Shown here: piece after piece, positions 36,536-44,916 of the stretch
Layout of the letters: each line of letters opens with the position of its first letter
Numbering within the stretch: position 1 is the first letter of the stretch
Assembly (NCBI GenBank): GCA_963737745.1
Contig: CAVTTR010000012.1
Span: 496,001 to 560,000 of the forward strand
From: Bog-473 sp963737745
Lineage (GTDB): Bacteria; Actinomycetota; Acidimicrobiia; Acidimicrobiales; RAAP-2
DNA: 64,000 nucleotides
Reading direction: 5' to 3'
Notes under the pieces: model-generated
What the model was told of the DNA's origin: nothing
The model's database searches: none
The model's input: only the letters and a program-made list of their open reading frames with translations
Program-made: the position numbers and the translations under genes

Positions 36536-37159
36536 TCAGGGCGATAGCCGCTCGACAGTCCACCGGTCGGAGAGACGTTGATATCGAATCCGGTCGTGCA
36601 GGCGATTTGCACCTTCTTCCCAAAACTCAACAACGTCCGGCCGGATTCGATAGCCACCCCACCGATTGGGACGGGGCGGCCCCTCGGACTCAGAGAGGGC
36701 TTCGGTCAATGCTGCTCTCCGCTGTTCGAGTACTGCACGCCCCTCTATGACCTGGCTCTGGTGGCTAACGACAGCACTCATGCGGGACCCCAGCGGCCGT
36801 GACTGCCAGTAGGCGTCTGACTGATCGTCATCGACCTCCTCAACCGCTCCGCTTACTCGCACCTGACGATGCGAAGGAAGGAGCCAATGGAAAAGTGCGG
36901 CGGCGAACGGATTGGCCTTGAGTTCTCCGCCCTTGTCACTTTCACGGTCGGTGTAGAAAACGAGGCCTCTGTCGTCGATGCCTCGGAGCAACACCATCCG
37001 AGAGGATGGGTGCCCGGTGATCGTGACTGTCGCGAGTCCCATAGCTTCGGGCATAGGTTCACCTACCGCCCGCGCGGTCTCGAGCCACTCGGCCAGTTGG
37101 CTCAACGGATGTGGCTCAACGAATGCTTCATCCATCCTCAGATTCTGCTTCATGAACAA
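36536..37159 (-). CDS. pdxH: pyridoxamine 5'-phosphate oxidase
   Basis: This 207-residue FMN enzyme converts pyridoxamine- or pyridoxine-5'-phosphate to pyridoxal phosphate, the last salvage step for vitamin B6. FMN-binding residues are in PSSRMVLLRGIDDRGLVFYT (about residue 50), and RESDKGGELKANPFAAALFH precedes the dimerisation strand. The C-terminal PNRWGGYRIRPDVVEFWEE and RLHDRIRY are the family signature. Length is standard. The start at 37159 could instead be Met 8, which also fits. Stands alone. Confidence 0.92.
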   Translation of the reverse strand: MFMKQNLRMDEAFVEPHPLSQLAEWLETARAVGEPMPEAMGLATVTITGHPSSRMVLLRGIDDRGLVFYTDRESDKGGELKANPFAAALFHWLLPSHRQVRVSGAVEEVDDDQSDAYWQSRPLGSRMSAVVSHQSQVIEGRAVLEQRRAALTEALSESEGPPRPNRWGGYRIRPDVVEFWEEGANRLHDRIRYQRLSDRWTVERLSP

Positions 37160-37408
37160 GGCCGTCCGGCGACTCGCCGTCGGGCCGGTTACGCGGGGCG
37201 TCGCGCTTCCTCGGCCCAGTGTCGAGCTGCGTCATCCGCAATGACGGAGCTATGGAATATGGAGGTGGGGATGTATGCGGTTGTCACCCCCGATCAGCGC
37301 CAGCCGGACCTGCGCGACTACGGTCCCCCAAACCGGGCGTTGCAGCTGCAAGGATAAGTGATCGCGAATACGTGGGAAGGCGACTGACACTTTCTCGGTG
37401 GGGGTGAA

Positions 37409-37606
37409 ATGACCCGGCGAAAACGCAAAGATGGCGACATGGGGACGGACTACAGCGACCGGGCGTGGTGCCAGGTCGAGGACGAATGGCAACGCGTCCT
37501 GTGGGGCCTTCGAGACAAGGCCATTCGGAGCTTTGCCAGTGACGGACCCCTCAGCGACGAGGAGATCGAATTCTGCCGGATCGTGTTGCGGCAGACGAGA
37601 CGTTAG
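37409..37606 (+). CDS. small hypothetical protein
   Basis: This 65-residue polar protein begins MTRRKRKDGDMGTDYSDRAW, followed by EWQRVLWGLRDKAIRSFASD and LSDEEIEFCRIVLRQTRR. The ATG has GGGGGTGAA immediately upstream. Charged residues alternate with hydrophobic ones in a helical pattern. It may be a small DNA-associated or regulatory protein, but I do not recognise a family. Confidence 0.55.
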   Translation: MTRRKRKDGDMGTDYSDRAWCQVEDEWQRVLWGLRDKAIRSFASDGPLSDEEIEFCRIVLRQTRR

Positions 37607-37741
37607 GTCCCTGCGGCCAAGTAGAACTCAGGCAGGACCGACGCTCACCCAGCGCGGCCCTGACACCTCGCGGCGCGGACGTGCAAGATTGTTGTGCCGG
37701 TGGGTGAAACTCGAATCGAACCCATGAAGCCACGCCTTTCT

Positions 37742-37891
37742 CTACCGCGTTGCGTCATGGTCCTTTTCCGCTTGGATGCCTTCATCCGTAAGCAGGTGTT
37801 GCCAGTAGCCAAGGTATGTGGATTGCATGCCGGGCAGAGGTTGGCGCAGAACGATGGGTTGCGCGCAGATGCGACACATCAGGTCATTCAT
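37742..37891 (-). CDS. possible small CxxC protein
   Basis: This is a 49-residue candidate starting MNDLMCRICAQPIVLRQPLPG and ending DEGIQAEKDHDATR. One CxxC knuckle is present, and a second would be needed for a zinc ribbon. No ribosome site is obvious. Codon choice and composition are reasonable for the host. I keep it at low confidence. Confidence 0.35.
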   Translation of the reverse strand: MNDLMCRICAQPIVLRQPLPGMQSTYLGYWQHLLTDEGIQAEKDHDATR

Positions 37892-38177
37892 GGGGCGAGT
37901 CTTCCCCGATACGCAACGACTGAAACGCTGAGCCTCGCTTTCGGAAGTTCGTATCAGAGCGCCGGCTCTCATAGCAAAGGCACCTTTTCGGGCCACGCGA
38001 ACCCGTGGCGCTGATCAGCACTGGCGACTTGAGTAGCGAAGATCTCTTGGCGCTTATCCGAAATCTCGTCGAACGTAGCCTTCACAGTTGCCTTTCGGTT
38101 GCGGCCCGGTTGAAGAAGTGCTGCAACCCCCCATTAGTCCATTGACTCCGTGGGAGGCGTGAGGCATCGTCTCCGTC
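37892..38177. other. intergenic leader region, no gene
   Basis: No protein gene is supported in this stretch. It should contain the promoter of the riboswitch-HD-GYP transcript, but I could not pick a convincing -35/-10 pair. Confidence 0.35.
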
Positions 38178-38256
38178 ACAGCGATAAGGGCAACCCTCGA
38201 GCAGTGGGGGACGCAAAGCCACGGGGCCACTGGTCAGCCGGGCTACCGAACGAGCG
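38178..38256 (+). ncRNA. cyclic di-GMP-I (GEMM) riboswitch
   Basis: The sequence GGACGCAAAGCC (38209-38220), followed by ACGGGGCC and then CAGCCGGGCTACCG (38235-38248), reproduces the conserved core of the GEMM-I/c-di-GMP-I aptamer. The 5' half GGGCAACC (38188-38195) fits the other strand of the first helix. The tetraloop is not a perfect GNRA, which is the weakest part. About 90 nt separate its end from the HD-GYP gene start. The RNA would bind cyclic di-GMP and change expression of that gene. Confidence 0.82.
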
Positions 38257-38346
38257 GGGGAAACGTTTCATGAGAATTATTCATGACTGGGTCGGGTCAT
38301 GAGACGGACTCACAGTGGACGGCGCCCTCGGGAAAGCAGGAATGGT

Positions 38347-40110
38347 ATGACGACAACAGAGCACTCTGCCGTCGATGTAAGTGACCGTAAGTCCAGTGAG
38401 GTGGCGGATGGTGAGTGGCGGGCACACCCATTGGGTTCGCTGCTACTGCGCTCGATAATCGTCGTCATCCCGCTCGCCATAGCCAGCACGGCCGGACTGA
38501 TGGTCGGCGGCAGTATTGGTGGCAACGGCATCCGCGCTGATGTGACGCGGGTGCTCGTCGCAGGAATCGTTTCGTTGGTGGCTTTCGTAATCGCCGAGCG
38601 CATCTCTCGGCGCTTTCTGCCATTAGCGATGTTGCTCAAACTAAGCCTGGTATTTCCCGATCAGGCACCATCCCGATTCTCGGTGGCGCTTCGCAGCACC
38701 AGCGTCAAGAAGTTGCAGCACTGGGCCAAAGCCGCCCAGGTGGATGAAGGGCCAGCCGCTCTTGCCGAAAAAGTCGTGACCCTGGCCACGGCGCTCAATA
38801 CCCATGATCGACGGACCAGAGGCCATTCGGATCGGTCGAGGGCCATGGCCGAACTGATCGCAACGGAAATGGGACTCACCGAGTCCGAGATCAACGAAGT
38901 GCGCTGGGGAGCCTTCCTCCACGACATAGGAAAGATTCTTGTTCCCGCCGCATTGCTCAACAAGCCCGGCAAACCTACAGCCAGCGAATGGGAGACATTG
39001 AAACGCCATCCTGCGGAGGGAGGAAAGCTCGTCGAGCCACTTCGCGGATTCCTTGGCAGCGGAGTCGAAGCAGTCAGTGGCCATCACGAGAACTTCGATG
39101 GCACGGGCTATCCGCGAGGATTTGCCGGACATGACATTGCTCTGTCAGCCCGGATCGTCAGCGTGGCCGATTCGTTTGAAGTGATGACTGCCGTGAGGGC
39201 TTATAAGAAGCCTATGAAGGCGGCCGAAGCCCGCGAAGAACTAGCTCGGAACAGTGGCACCCAGTTCGATCCAAGCGTTGTGCGCGCTTTATTGAATGTA
39301 TCGTTGGGCCGGTTGCACTGGACACTTGGCCTAGCGGCCTGGGTTGCCGAGATGCCATTTTTAACGGTTATTCCCCGTGCGGCGGCGCAGGCCGGTGCGT
39401 TCGCCGCGGGACCGACTGTCACCATGGCGGCGCTGTCGAGCGTCGCTACTATTTCATTGGGGACAGCCGTGGCTCCCATGGCAATGGCGACACCGCAAGG
39501 CCCTGCACCCGAGAACCCAACCCACAGCGTGGTCGTCGCCGCGTCGACGACTCATGATCTCGCCAGTCCAACGACAGCTCCAGTTGTGACCCAAGGGCAG
39601 GCGGATGTTTCCGGCGAAAGCGGCATCGCCCCCGCTCCGACTTCATCAGGCGCATCCGGGGATCCAGCCAAAGCTCCCTCGACCACTACAACCACGTCGC
39701 CCGATATTGAGCCTTCCTACTCCGCAAATGCGATGCAGTCTCCCCCTAGCGCAACGACGAGTGCTGGCTCGAACTCAACCTCGCCCAGCACGACAACAAC
39801 AACTACGAAGCCCACGCCACCGGCCCCGGCGCCCAAACCGACGCCACCGGCCCCCAAACCAGCTCCCCCGGCCCCGGCCCCTAAACCGACGCCACCGGCC
39901 CCCAAACCAACTCCACCGGCCCCGCCCCCTGCTTCGGCAACACCGGCAACGGCCCCCAAACCAACTCCACCGGCCCCCAACCCGACTCCACCGACGCCTG
40001 CGCCAACACCCCCAGCCCCAACTTCAAATCCGGCGGGGGGCAATCCACATCAACCGGGCCAGACGGGTGACCCCCATCAGCCCGGTCAAACGGGCAATCC
40101 GCGTGGTTGA
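38347..40110 (+). CDS. HD-GYP domain membrane protein with Pro/Thr-rich tail
   Basis: This is a 587-residue predicted c-di-GMP phosphodiesterase. Two membrane spans lie near the N-terminus (about residues 35-55 and 70-90). The HD-GYP domain spans roughly 145-320. The metal site is AFLHDIGKI, then KRHPAEGGKLV, SGHHENFDGTGYPRGFAGHD (GYP motif), and IVSVADSFEVMTA. Two further hydrophobic segments lie at about 325-395. After that comes a long Ser/Thr then (PTPPAP)n tail typical of wall- or surface-spanning segments. The ATG at 38347 has AGGAA upstream. A c-di-GMP riboswitch precedes the gene, suggesting feedback on the second messenger that the enzyme destroys. Confidence 0.9.
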   Translation: MTTTEHSAVDVSDRKSSEVADGEWRAHPLGSLLLRSIIVVIPLAIASTAGLMVGGSIGGNGIRADVTRVLVAGIVSLVAFVIAERISRRFLPLAMLLKLSLVFPDQAPSRFSVALRSTSVKKLQHWAKAAQVDEGPAALAEKVVTLATALNTHDRRTRGHSDRSRAMAELIATEMGLTESEINEVRWGAFLHDIGKILVPAALLNKPGKPTASEWETLKRHPAEGGKLVEPLRGFLGSGVEAVSGHHENFDGTGYPRGFAGHDIALSARIVSVADSFEVMTAVRAYKKPMKAAEAREELARNSGTQFDPSVVRALLNVSLGRLHWTLGLAAWVAEMPFLTVIPRAAAQAGAFAAGPTVTMAALSSVATISLGTAVAPMAMATPQGPAPENPTHSVVVAASTTHDLASPTTAPVVTQGQADVSGESGIAPAPTSSGASGDPAKAPSTTTTTSPDIEPSYSANAMQSPPSATTSAGSNSTSPSTTTTTTKPTPPAPAPKPTPPAPKPAPPAPAPKPTPPAPKPTPPAPPPASATPATAPKPTPPAPNPTPPTPAPTPPAPTSNPAGGNPHQPGQTGDPHQPGQTGNPRG

Positions 40111-40228
40111 GACTCGGGCGATTTGCACGTTCCGCAGCCTCAGGATCTTGGCATCATCCTGGGATAATCAGAAGATCTACCGCCTCGACCGCGAAACCCT
40201 CTTCCGCCGAACCGTAGTCTCGGCAAGA

Positions 40229-41086
40229 TCAGCCTCGCGGGCCACCTGGCCACTTCAAGAGCGAACCGGCATCGACCCGGAGCTGCTGGCCGGTGACGTA
40301 ACGGGACTCGTCGCTGGCGAAGAACAGAACCGCATTGGAGATGTCGACCGGCTCCACGTACGGGATGGGCATGGCTTGGAACATTACAAAGGCGGGGAGG
40401 ACGTCCTCCCGAGTTGGGTGCTCGAGATCTGGCCGAAATGCGTGGTACAGCTCCTCGTTATGCAAAAGATGCGTATTGCAGTTCGTCGGGTGGATGGCAT
40501 TCACCCGGATCATCTTCGGCGCCAATACCAGGGCCATCTGCTCGCTGTAACTGACGAGGGTCTTCTTTGACCAGCCGTACCCATTGCCGCCATTGCCCAG
40601 GCTGCTCGTGGTGTTGTCCATCAGGCCAGCCGTAGAGCCGGTGATGACCACCGACCCACCGTCTTGTAAATGGGGGATCGAAACCGCCACCGTGTTCATG
40701 ACGCCGATGAGGTCCACATCGGTTGAATCGACGAAGTCCATCGGGTCGCCCGTACGGCCCATCGGGCAGATGCCGGCGTTGGCGACCACGGTGTCGAGAT
40801 GCCCGAGCTCTCGGACACCCTCTTCTACCGCATTGCGCAGCTCATCGCGCTCTCGGACATCGGCCTGGCGTGACACAATGCGCCGGTCCAGCTGCTCGAC
40901 CAAGCGGACCGTCTCGGCCAGATCCTCCGGTGTCGCCAGGGGGTAGAGGTTCGAGGCAATCTGCTTGCACAGGTCGATCGCGATGATGTCCGCGCCTTCC
41001 TCAGCCAGGCGTACCGCGTGGCTCCGCCCTTGGCCGCGGGCAGCCCCGGTCACGAACGCAACCTTTCCTTCCATCCGTCCAGCCAT
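40229..41086 (-). CDS. mycofactocin-type SDR oxidoreductase
   Basis: This is an intact SDR of about 285 residues. The N-terminal loop is VAFVTGAARGQGRSHAVRLA, followed by the DIIAIDLC strand and an extra insertion YPLATPEDLAETVRLVEQLD. That insertion is the signature of mycofactocin-coupled SDRs, whose tightly bound NAD is recycled through mycofactocin. It also has NAGICPMG, the Ser in ITGSTAGL and the YGWSKKTL Tyr-Lys pair. The C-terminus YVTGQQLRVDAGSL closes the fold. The ATG at 41086 has AGGAGGGG upstream. It probably oxidises an alcohol such as a terpenoid or sterol. Confidence 0.9.
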   Translation of the reverse strand: MAGRMEGKVAFVTGAARGQGRSHAVRLAEEGADIIAIDLCKQIASNLYPLATPEDLAETVRLVEQLDRRIVSRQADVRERDELRNAVEEGVRELGHLDTVVANAGICPMGRTGDPMDFVDSTDVDLIGVMNTVAVSIPHLQDGGSVVITGSTAGLMDNTTSSLGNGGNGYGWSKKTLVSYSEQMALVLAPKMIRVNAIHPTNCNTHLLHNEELYHAFRPDLEHPTREDVLPAFVMFQAMPIPYVEPVDISNAVLFFASDESRYVTGQQLRVDAGSLLKWPGGPRG

Positions 41087-41175
41087 CTGTGCACCCCTCC
41101 TTGATGGCACCCATTCCTAGGGTGTCGATGGCCCTCACCATATACGCGGGGCGCTGGATACGGGAGAATAACGAA

Positions 41176-41520
41176 ATGCGGATTTGGGACGTGCCGCCCC
41201 GCCAGCTCTGTCGGCAACATTTGCTCGGTGAGCACCGAGAGCTGCACGGGCTCTGGAACATCCTCACGGTGCACAATGGCACGGGCGGGTACTCGCGCCA
41301 TCCCGAAACGCAGCGCTGGGTCGGCAAGACCGGGGCACTTTTCGAACGGCACGAACAACTGGTGGCCGAGATGCATCGGCGTGGATACCAGCACAAGTCG
41401 CCGTTGGACCCGGCTGCGGCCACAGGCCCGCGCACCCAAGATGCGTTCATCGACTTCCCCGACGAACAAAAACGTGTGCTGACCATGAAACCCTGTGAAT
41501 GCCTGCTGTCGGAAGAGTAA
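41176..41520 (+). CDS. pyrimidine-dimer DNA glycosylase-like protein (Pyr_excise)
   Basis: This protein of about 114 residues has MRIWDVPPRQLCRQHLLGEH followed by RELHGLWNILT, and further on QRWVGKTGALFERHEQLVAEM and HRRGYQHKSPL. These line up with T4 endonuclease V (DenV) and its bacterial homologs: an N-terminal region with LLGEHRELHGL (compare LMAEYRELPRV in DenV), a helix pair, and the RRGYxHxSPL end. Such enzymes excise UV-induced pyrimidine dimers. The catalytic Thr2 of DenV is not present at the same position (RIW here). It could be a DNA-repair enzyme or a relative of unknown activity. It lies divergent from the mycofactocin-type SDR. Confidence 0.72.
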   Translation: MRIWDVPPRQLCRQHLLGEHRELHGLWNILTVHNGTGGYSRHPETQRWVGKTGALFERHEQLVAEMHRRGYQHKSPLDPAAATGPRTQDAFIDFPDEQKRVLTMKPCECLLSEE

Positions 41521-41640
41521 GGGTCTTCGAGCTTGGCCGACCATGGAGATCTCAGGCGGCGTGGCACCTCATCGGCTGAACACCCAATCCCAGTTGCCCC
41601 ACTCGCGGCTCGGGGAATCAAACACGATACCGTCTTGAGA

Positions 41641-42045
41641 ATGGCTACGTTCGTCTATGCAATCGACAAGCGGTACCTCCCTGTCTTGTTGCCTTTCTTT
41701 TTGCGACCGAAAAAGGACGGCGTCTCGATCACTGACGATGGCACGTTGGTTGCCACTTTCGGACTTCTTCGAATTGCTACGCCGCTGGCGAACGTCACTG
41801 GAGCACACATCACTCGGAACTACCGGTGGTGGACTGCCATTGGGATTCGCACATCACGCGCCGATGACGGGTTGACCTTTGGAACGAATCGCAACGGGGG
41901 CGTCTGCCTTCACTTTGCCGAGAAAGTGCCATCGCCACTCCGACGAGGCGGCCATTCAGCGCTCACTGTGACCGTGGCCGATTTAGAGGGACTGACAAGG
42001 GCACTCGGAGGAGCGACTGAAAGCCCAGGTACACCCGCGGTCTGA
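41641..42045 (+). CDS. hypothetical PH-like domain protein
   Basis: This protein of about 134 residues starts MATFVYAIDKRYLPVLLPFF, then GVSITDDGTLVATFGLLRIA, ANVTGAHITRNYRWWTAIGI and GLTFGTNRNGGVCLHFAEKV. The pattern of an N-terminal extended segment followed by a seven-strand beta fold resembles small PH-like proteins of actinobacteria. An upstream in-frame ATG at 41533 lies in poorly conserved sequence. I do not know its role. Confidence 0.6.
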   Translation: MATFVYAIDKRYLPVLLPFFLRPKKDGVSITDDGTLVATFGLLRIATPLANVTGAHITRNYRWWTAIGIRTSRADDGLTFGTNRNGGVCLHFAEKVPSPLRRGGHSALTVTVADLEGLTRALGGATESPGTPAV

Positions 42046-42285
42046 TCGGGAAACGTGTCCAAGGTCCCCCGTCAAAGAGGTCGCATAACGCTTGCCCATG
42101 CTCCGCTCACTCGACGTTTGGGATGGTCGATGCATGTGATGGTCACTGAGCGTGTTTTCGGCCCCCCTCCCGGACCAGAACGACGGCGATATTGGTTCAT
42201 GTGGTGGTCGAAAAAACTGGCAGAAGATCTCGCTCACGGGGGTAGATTGCCGCCAAGCGCATATTTCGAAAGGAACGGTGGAGGG

Positions 42286-42456
42286 ATGGCACACGAGACA
42301 CACGAAAATCACGAGGACCACGTGCACGGCCCCAACTGTGGCCATGAGTCTGTGCAACATGGGGACCATCTCGACTATCTCCATGACGGTCACCGTCACA
42401 CGGAGCACGAGGGGCACTGGGATGAGTGTGAGGTCGACGAGAATGCCGCTTCGTAA
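42286..42456 (+). CDS. His-rich metal-binding-type small protein
   Basis: This 56-residue protein has more than a dozen His residues: MAHETHENHEDHVHGPNCGH, then SVQHGDHLDYLHDGHRHTEH and EGHWDECEVDENAAS. The HGPNCGH and HGDHxDYLHDGHRH motifs are seen in short actinobacterial proteins often annotated near zinc transport. They probably bind Zn or Ni. The ATG at 42286 has AAAGGA about 10 nt upstream. A zinc-buffering role is inference; no transporter is adjacent. Confidence 0.72.
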   Translation: MAHETHENHEDHVHGPNCGHESVQHGDHLDYLHDGHRHTEHEGHWDECEVDENAAS

Positions 42457-42648
42457 CCGTGCGGGCACGTCACCCACAGGACAGAGGGAGCTCGTCCTTT
42501 CGTCACACAGTGAAATCGGCGGCTCGTAAGTCGAGCGGTCTATTAAAAGGGGATGAGCGCCTGGGCACCCTCTGTCCTATGCGAATATGCCTCGAGCAAG
42601 GCATCGATGTTCCGCCAAGGCGAGAGGGCGCACGACCGTGGAGAATGG

Positions 42649-43218
42649 ATGACCAACGTCGATCCCGGCGCAACTGAAGGTCTCGCCGGCAGGAGACTGA
42701 GCAGAAATGCCGTTACGGGTCACCTCCTGTGGGGACTTACTATCGGCGCCATTCTCATTTCCTTGGCCAGCCTTGGCATCGCCTCGTGGGCTCTATCGAG
42801 ACATCCGCTCGAAGGTGCTGTCGGAGCTCGGGGCCCTGCTGGCCCTCAAGGAGCGACGGGCCCTCAGGGGGCTCAGGGGCCACCAGGTCCTGCAGGACCA
42901 CAGGGAGCGACGGGTGCCGCCGGGGCGACAGTGAAGCTTGGTTCAAGCCGACTAATCACAGGACCTCTCGCGACCACAGTGCCCGATCCTCCAGTTGGGA
43001 CCCTGTTGTCTGCGGTGGCGCAGTGCCCGGCGAATACCTTCCTGTTGAGCGGGGGGGCCATCGTTTCAACTACCTCTGGCACCAAGGCGGGTGTCACGCT
43101 CCAATCCTCAGCTCCAAGTCCCTCTTCATCTTGGCGGGCACTCGCCGCGGTAAAAGGGAAGGTGCCAGCCGGGCAATCGATGACTCTCCGCGCCTTCGCA
43201 CTGTGTGGCGCACCCTGA
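42649..43218 (+). CDS. membrane-anchored collagen-like protein
   Basis: This protein of about 189 residues has one membrane span near residues 24-44 (GHLLWGLTIGAILISLASLG, then IASWAL). A collagen-like Gly-X-Y tract follows from about 55 to 92 (GARGPAGPQGATGPQGAQG, then PPGPAGPQG). The C-terminal domain (SSRLITGPLATTVPDPPVG to the end) has two Cys (AQCPANTF and FALCGAP) that may form a disulfide. Collagen-like tracts in bacteria form trimers on the surface. GGAG precedes the start. It may be an adhesin or surface spacer. Confidence 0.8.
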   Translation: MTNVDPGATEGLAGRRLSRNAVTGHLLWGLTIGAILISLASLGIASWALSRHPLEGAVGARGPAGPQGATGPQGAQGPPGPAGPQGATGAAGATVKLGSSRLITGPLATTVPDPPVGTLLSAVAQCPANTFLLSGGAIVSTTSGTKAGVTLQSSAPSPSSSWRALAAVKGKVPAGQSMTLRAFALCGAP

Positions 43219-43515
43219 CCGTCTACCAGCTTCACGGCTCAAGCTTCCAGGCGGTGAGCGCATCATCTGGGCCTGAGACCGTCTCCGTTTGACGACCCCC
43301 TATGTGTCGGGAACGAACGTTCGGCATCAATCCCACTGACATGATGCCCTTGTCCAGCGGCGTCAGATTGCTCACGCCCATCCGGGCCAGTCCGCGCGAA
43401 TTGTCTTATCGCTGGTTATTGCCGGCCCGGTCGGCGGCCTTATGCAATCCCAGACGCGACGAAGGCGCCCCGAAGGACGCCCCCGTCGCTGTGGAATCAC
43501 TGTTTCCTTAGGTTC

Positions 43516-43680
43516 TTACCATCGGTAGAAGTGGTGCCTCCCCGAAGATTCACCGCGCCCGAGTGCCCAGCCAGCGAGCCATAGGACCAGCAGCACGGCA
43601 GCGACGATCCACAAAAAGTGAACCGTAAAACCAACGCCAAAAAAAATCAGAACAAGTAATAGTGCGAGTAGAAGAACCAT
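43516..43680 (-). CDS. small hydrophobic stress-linked membrane protein
   Basis: This 54-residue protein (MVLLLALLLVLIFFGVGF, then HFLWIVAAVLLVLWLAGWALG, ending ESSGRHHFYRW) is the intact paralog of the frameshifted gene at 2750-2926. Two membrane segments and a polar tail ending in FYRW are conserved. The start at 43680 has AAGGAG. It lies ten bases downstream of the DUF6458 gene on the same strand, so the two are co-transcribed. Function unknown. Confidence 0.8.
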   Translation of the reverse strand: MVLLLALLLVLIFFGVGFTVHFLWIVAAVLLVLWLAGWALGRGESSGRHHFYRW

Positions 43681-43690
43681 CAGCTTCTCC

Positions 43691-43942
43691 TTACCTGTAC
43701 GTGTCTTCGCGCTGAATGACATTTCCCCGGCCGTCGTCGATAACGGTACGACGTCTGCCAGTGTTTGCGATCGCAATGGCAATGAGCGACAGAACTGCTC
43801 CCACCGCGCCCACAATCATCAGTATCACCCCGATGGTGTGCACGTTGAAGTTCGTTGTGGTCACAGAAACTGCGAATCGCAGGATTGCCCCCACTGCGAA
43901 GACCACGATGCTTGCTACTAAACCACCACCACTAACAACCAT
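43691..43942 (-). CDS. DUF6458-family small membrane protein (second copy)
   Basis: This 83-residue protein is closely similar to the one at 2454-2705. It has VASIVVFAVGAILRFAVSV, the conserved core HTIGVILMIVGAVGAVLSLI and the C-terminus VIDDGRGNVIQREDTYR. Two membrane spans are evident. AAGGAGGG lies upstream of the ATG. It carries the same SigF/SigB-type promoter as its paralog. The duplicated pair at about 2.4 kb and 43.5 kb suggests that the cassette was copied and kept. Confidence 0.85.
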   Translation of the reverse strand: MVVSGGGLVASIVVFAVGAILRFAVSVTTTNFNVHTIGVILMIVGAVGAVLSLIAIAIANTGRRRTVIDDGRGNVIQREDTYR

Positions 43943-43972
43943 ATTGTTCCCTCCTTCTAGGGTGATGGACTT

Positions 43973-43997
43973 TTACCCACAAGAATCAAGGAGAAAC
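43973..43997 (-). promoter_or_regulatory. SigF/SigB-type promoter for the second stress cassette
   Basis: Read on the minus strand, GTTT (43997-43994), a 15-nt spacer and GGGTAA (43978-43973) match the stress sigma consensus. It lies 31 nt before the DUF6458 gene start. The same arrangement precedes the cassette at 2454. Confidence 0.65.
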
Positions 43998-44040
43998 AGC
44001 GGTTCGGGATTCAGGATCATCAAGCCAGGTCACGACGGCC

Positions 44041-44571
44041 TCAATTGGCATTGCCGCTGGCAAATGAAGCCGGAATGGGGACCAGCGGCAGCCATGTGGT
44101 GAACATATCCTGCACGGCCCTGTAGTCCTTGTGGATCAGGTTGCCGGGCTGATGAGGGACCATCGGAAACCGGATAGACAATCCGGGGAAACTTGAGGGG
44201 ATAGCAAAATCCCCGATGGTCCAAGGATTTGGCTCATCAGATCAGGTAGTGGACCCAGAAACGGGATCTTGTTGAAATTCAGGGTCACTCAAAATCTGCC
44301 GGTAACCCGTATCGGTGGATGCGTCACGCATCCGAATCGCCCTGATTGGTGCTTTCGGTCGTGCCGACAGAGGATCCTCCCTTTGCTCCAGCCAACCCGC
44401 GCTCTGAAGACGGCCGAGCGCCGATCGGCCGAGGGTCAGCACCCACTCAGGCTGCAGAAGCCCGCGCATAAAGACGTAGCCGTCGACCGCGATGCGCTCC
44501 CGTAGGGCCGCCGGATCTCCCCACAGGGCTCTGGAGTCCGTCAACTCGGCTGAAGTCTCTGTGAGGCCCAT
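44041..44571 (-). pseudogene. phytanoyl-CoA dioxygenase family fragment, three frameshifts
   Basis: The open frame 44242-44571 (MGLTETSAELTDSRALWG, then IAVDGYVFMRGLLQPEW, ending near YRQILSDPEF) is only the N-terminus. Correcting one base near 44274, 44213 and 44150 continues it as NKIPFLGPLPDLMSQILG, FPRIVYPVSDGP and QPGNLIHKDYRAVQDMFTTW. The last of these carries the HxD iron ligands of the PhyH Fe(II)/2-oxoglutarate dioxygenase family. It stops at 44041 after LPLVPIPASFASGNAN, well before the usual second His. The gene is therefore both shifted and truncated. Confidence 0.78.
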
Positions 44572-44787
44572 TAAGCGGGGTGATGGTTCCGCTTCTCATG
44601 GGAAACGACTCTCTAGACTCCGAAGCCTGCTGGCAGAGAAAGTCCGGACAAAGCCATCCATGAGGAGCGGCCTTGGCTCTGGCGACCCGCTTGTAGAAAA
44701 ACGCCGGAACTTGGAACGCTCGAGGAGAGACGGTCGTGGGTGACCTCTTGATTGTTTCGTCGACGTCAGCTGGGTAACTCTTATGTC

Positions 44788-44916
44788 ATGCCCAACTCCG
44801 AAGAAGTCAAGCAACAGACCAAGGATGACGAAGAACTGCCCGAAGAAGGAAACGACCAGGCCTACACCGAAAATGAAACAGGAACGAAGGATGGCCGCGT
44901 CCCGTCTGACGAATAA
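44788..44916 (+). CDS. short acidic disordered protein
   Basis: This is a 42-residue frame, MPNSEEVKQQTKDDEELPEE, then AYTENETGTKDGRVPSDE. It is strongly acidic and lacks hydrophobic residues, so it would be unfolded. No clear Shine-Dalgarno sequence is present. Compositional bias argues for real coding, but there is no homology evidence. Confidence 0.4.
   Translation: MPNSEEVKQQTKDDEELPEEGNDQAYTENETGTKDGRVPSDE

Noticed and set aside
37694..37740. Possible tRNA T-arm (GGTTCGATTC on the minus strand)
   Set aside because: The flanking bases do not form a T stem, and no acceptor or anticodon arm could be drawn.
39790..40030. Tandem repeat resembling a CRISPR or minisatellite
   Set aside because: It encodes the (PTPPAP)n tail of the HD-GYP protein in frame; no spacers are present.
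44149..44240. Structured-RNA candidate: GGACCATCGG/CCGATGGTCC arms with two inner hairpins, and CTGATGAG/CTCATCAG outside
   Set aside because: Read on the minus strand with three one-base corrections, the segment continues the phytanoyl-CoA dioxygenase protein, including the HxD iron site. The dyads are therefore probably coincidental within coding sequence.
44625..44650. RNase P-like GAGAAAGTCCGGAC
   Set aside because: The second conserved element (ACAGAAA-type) and the long-range helix are missing.
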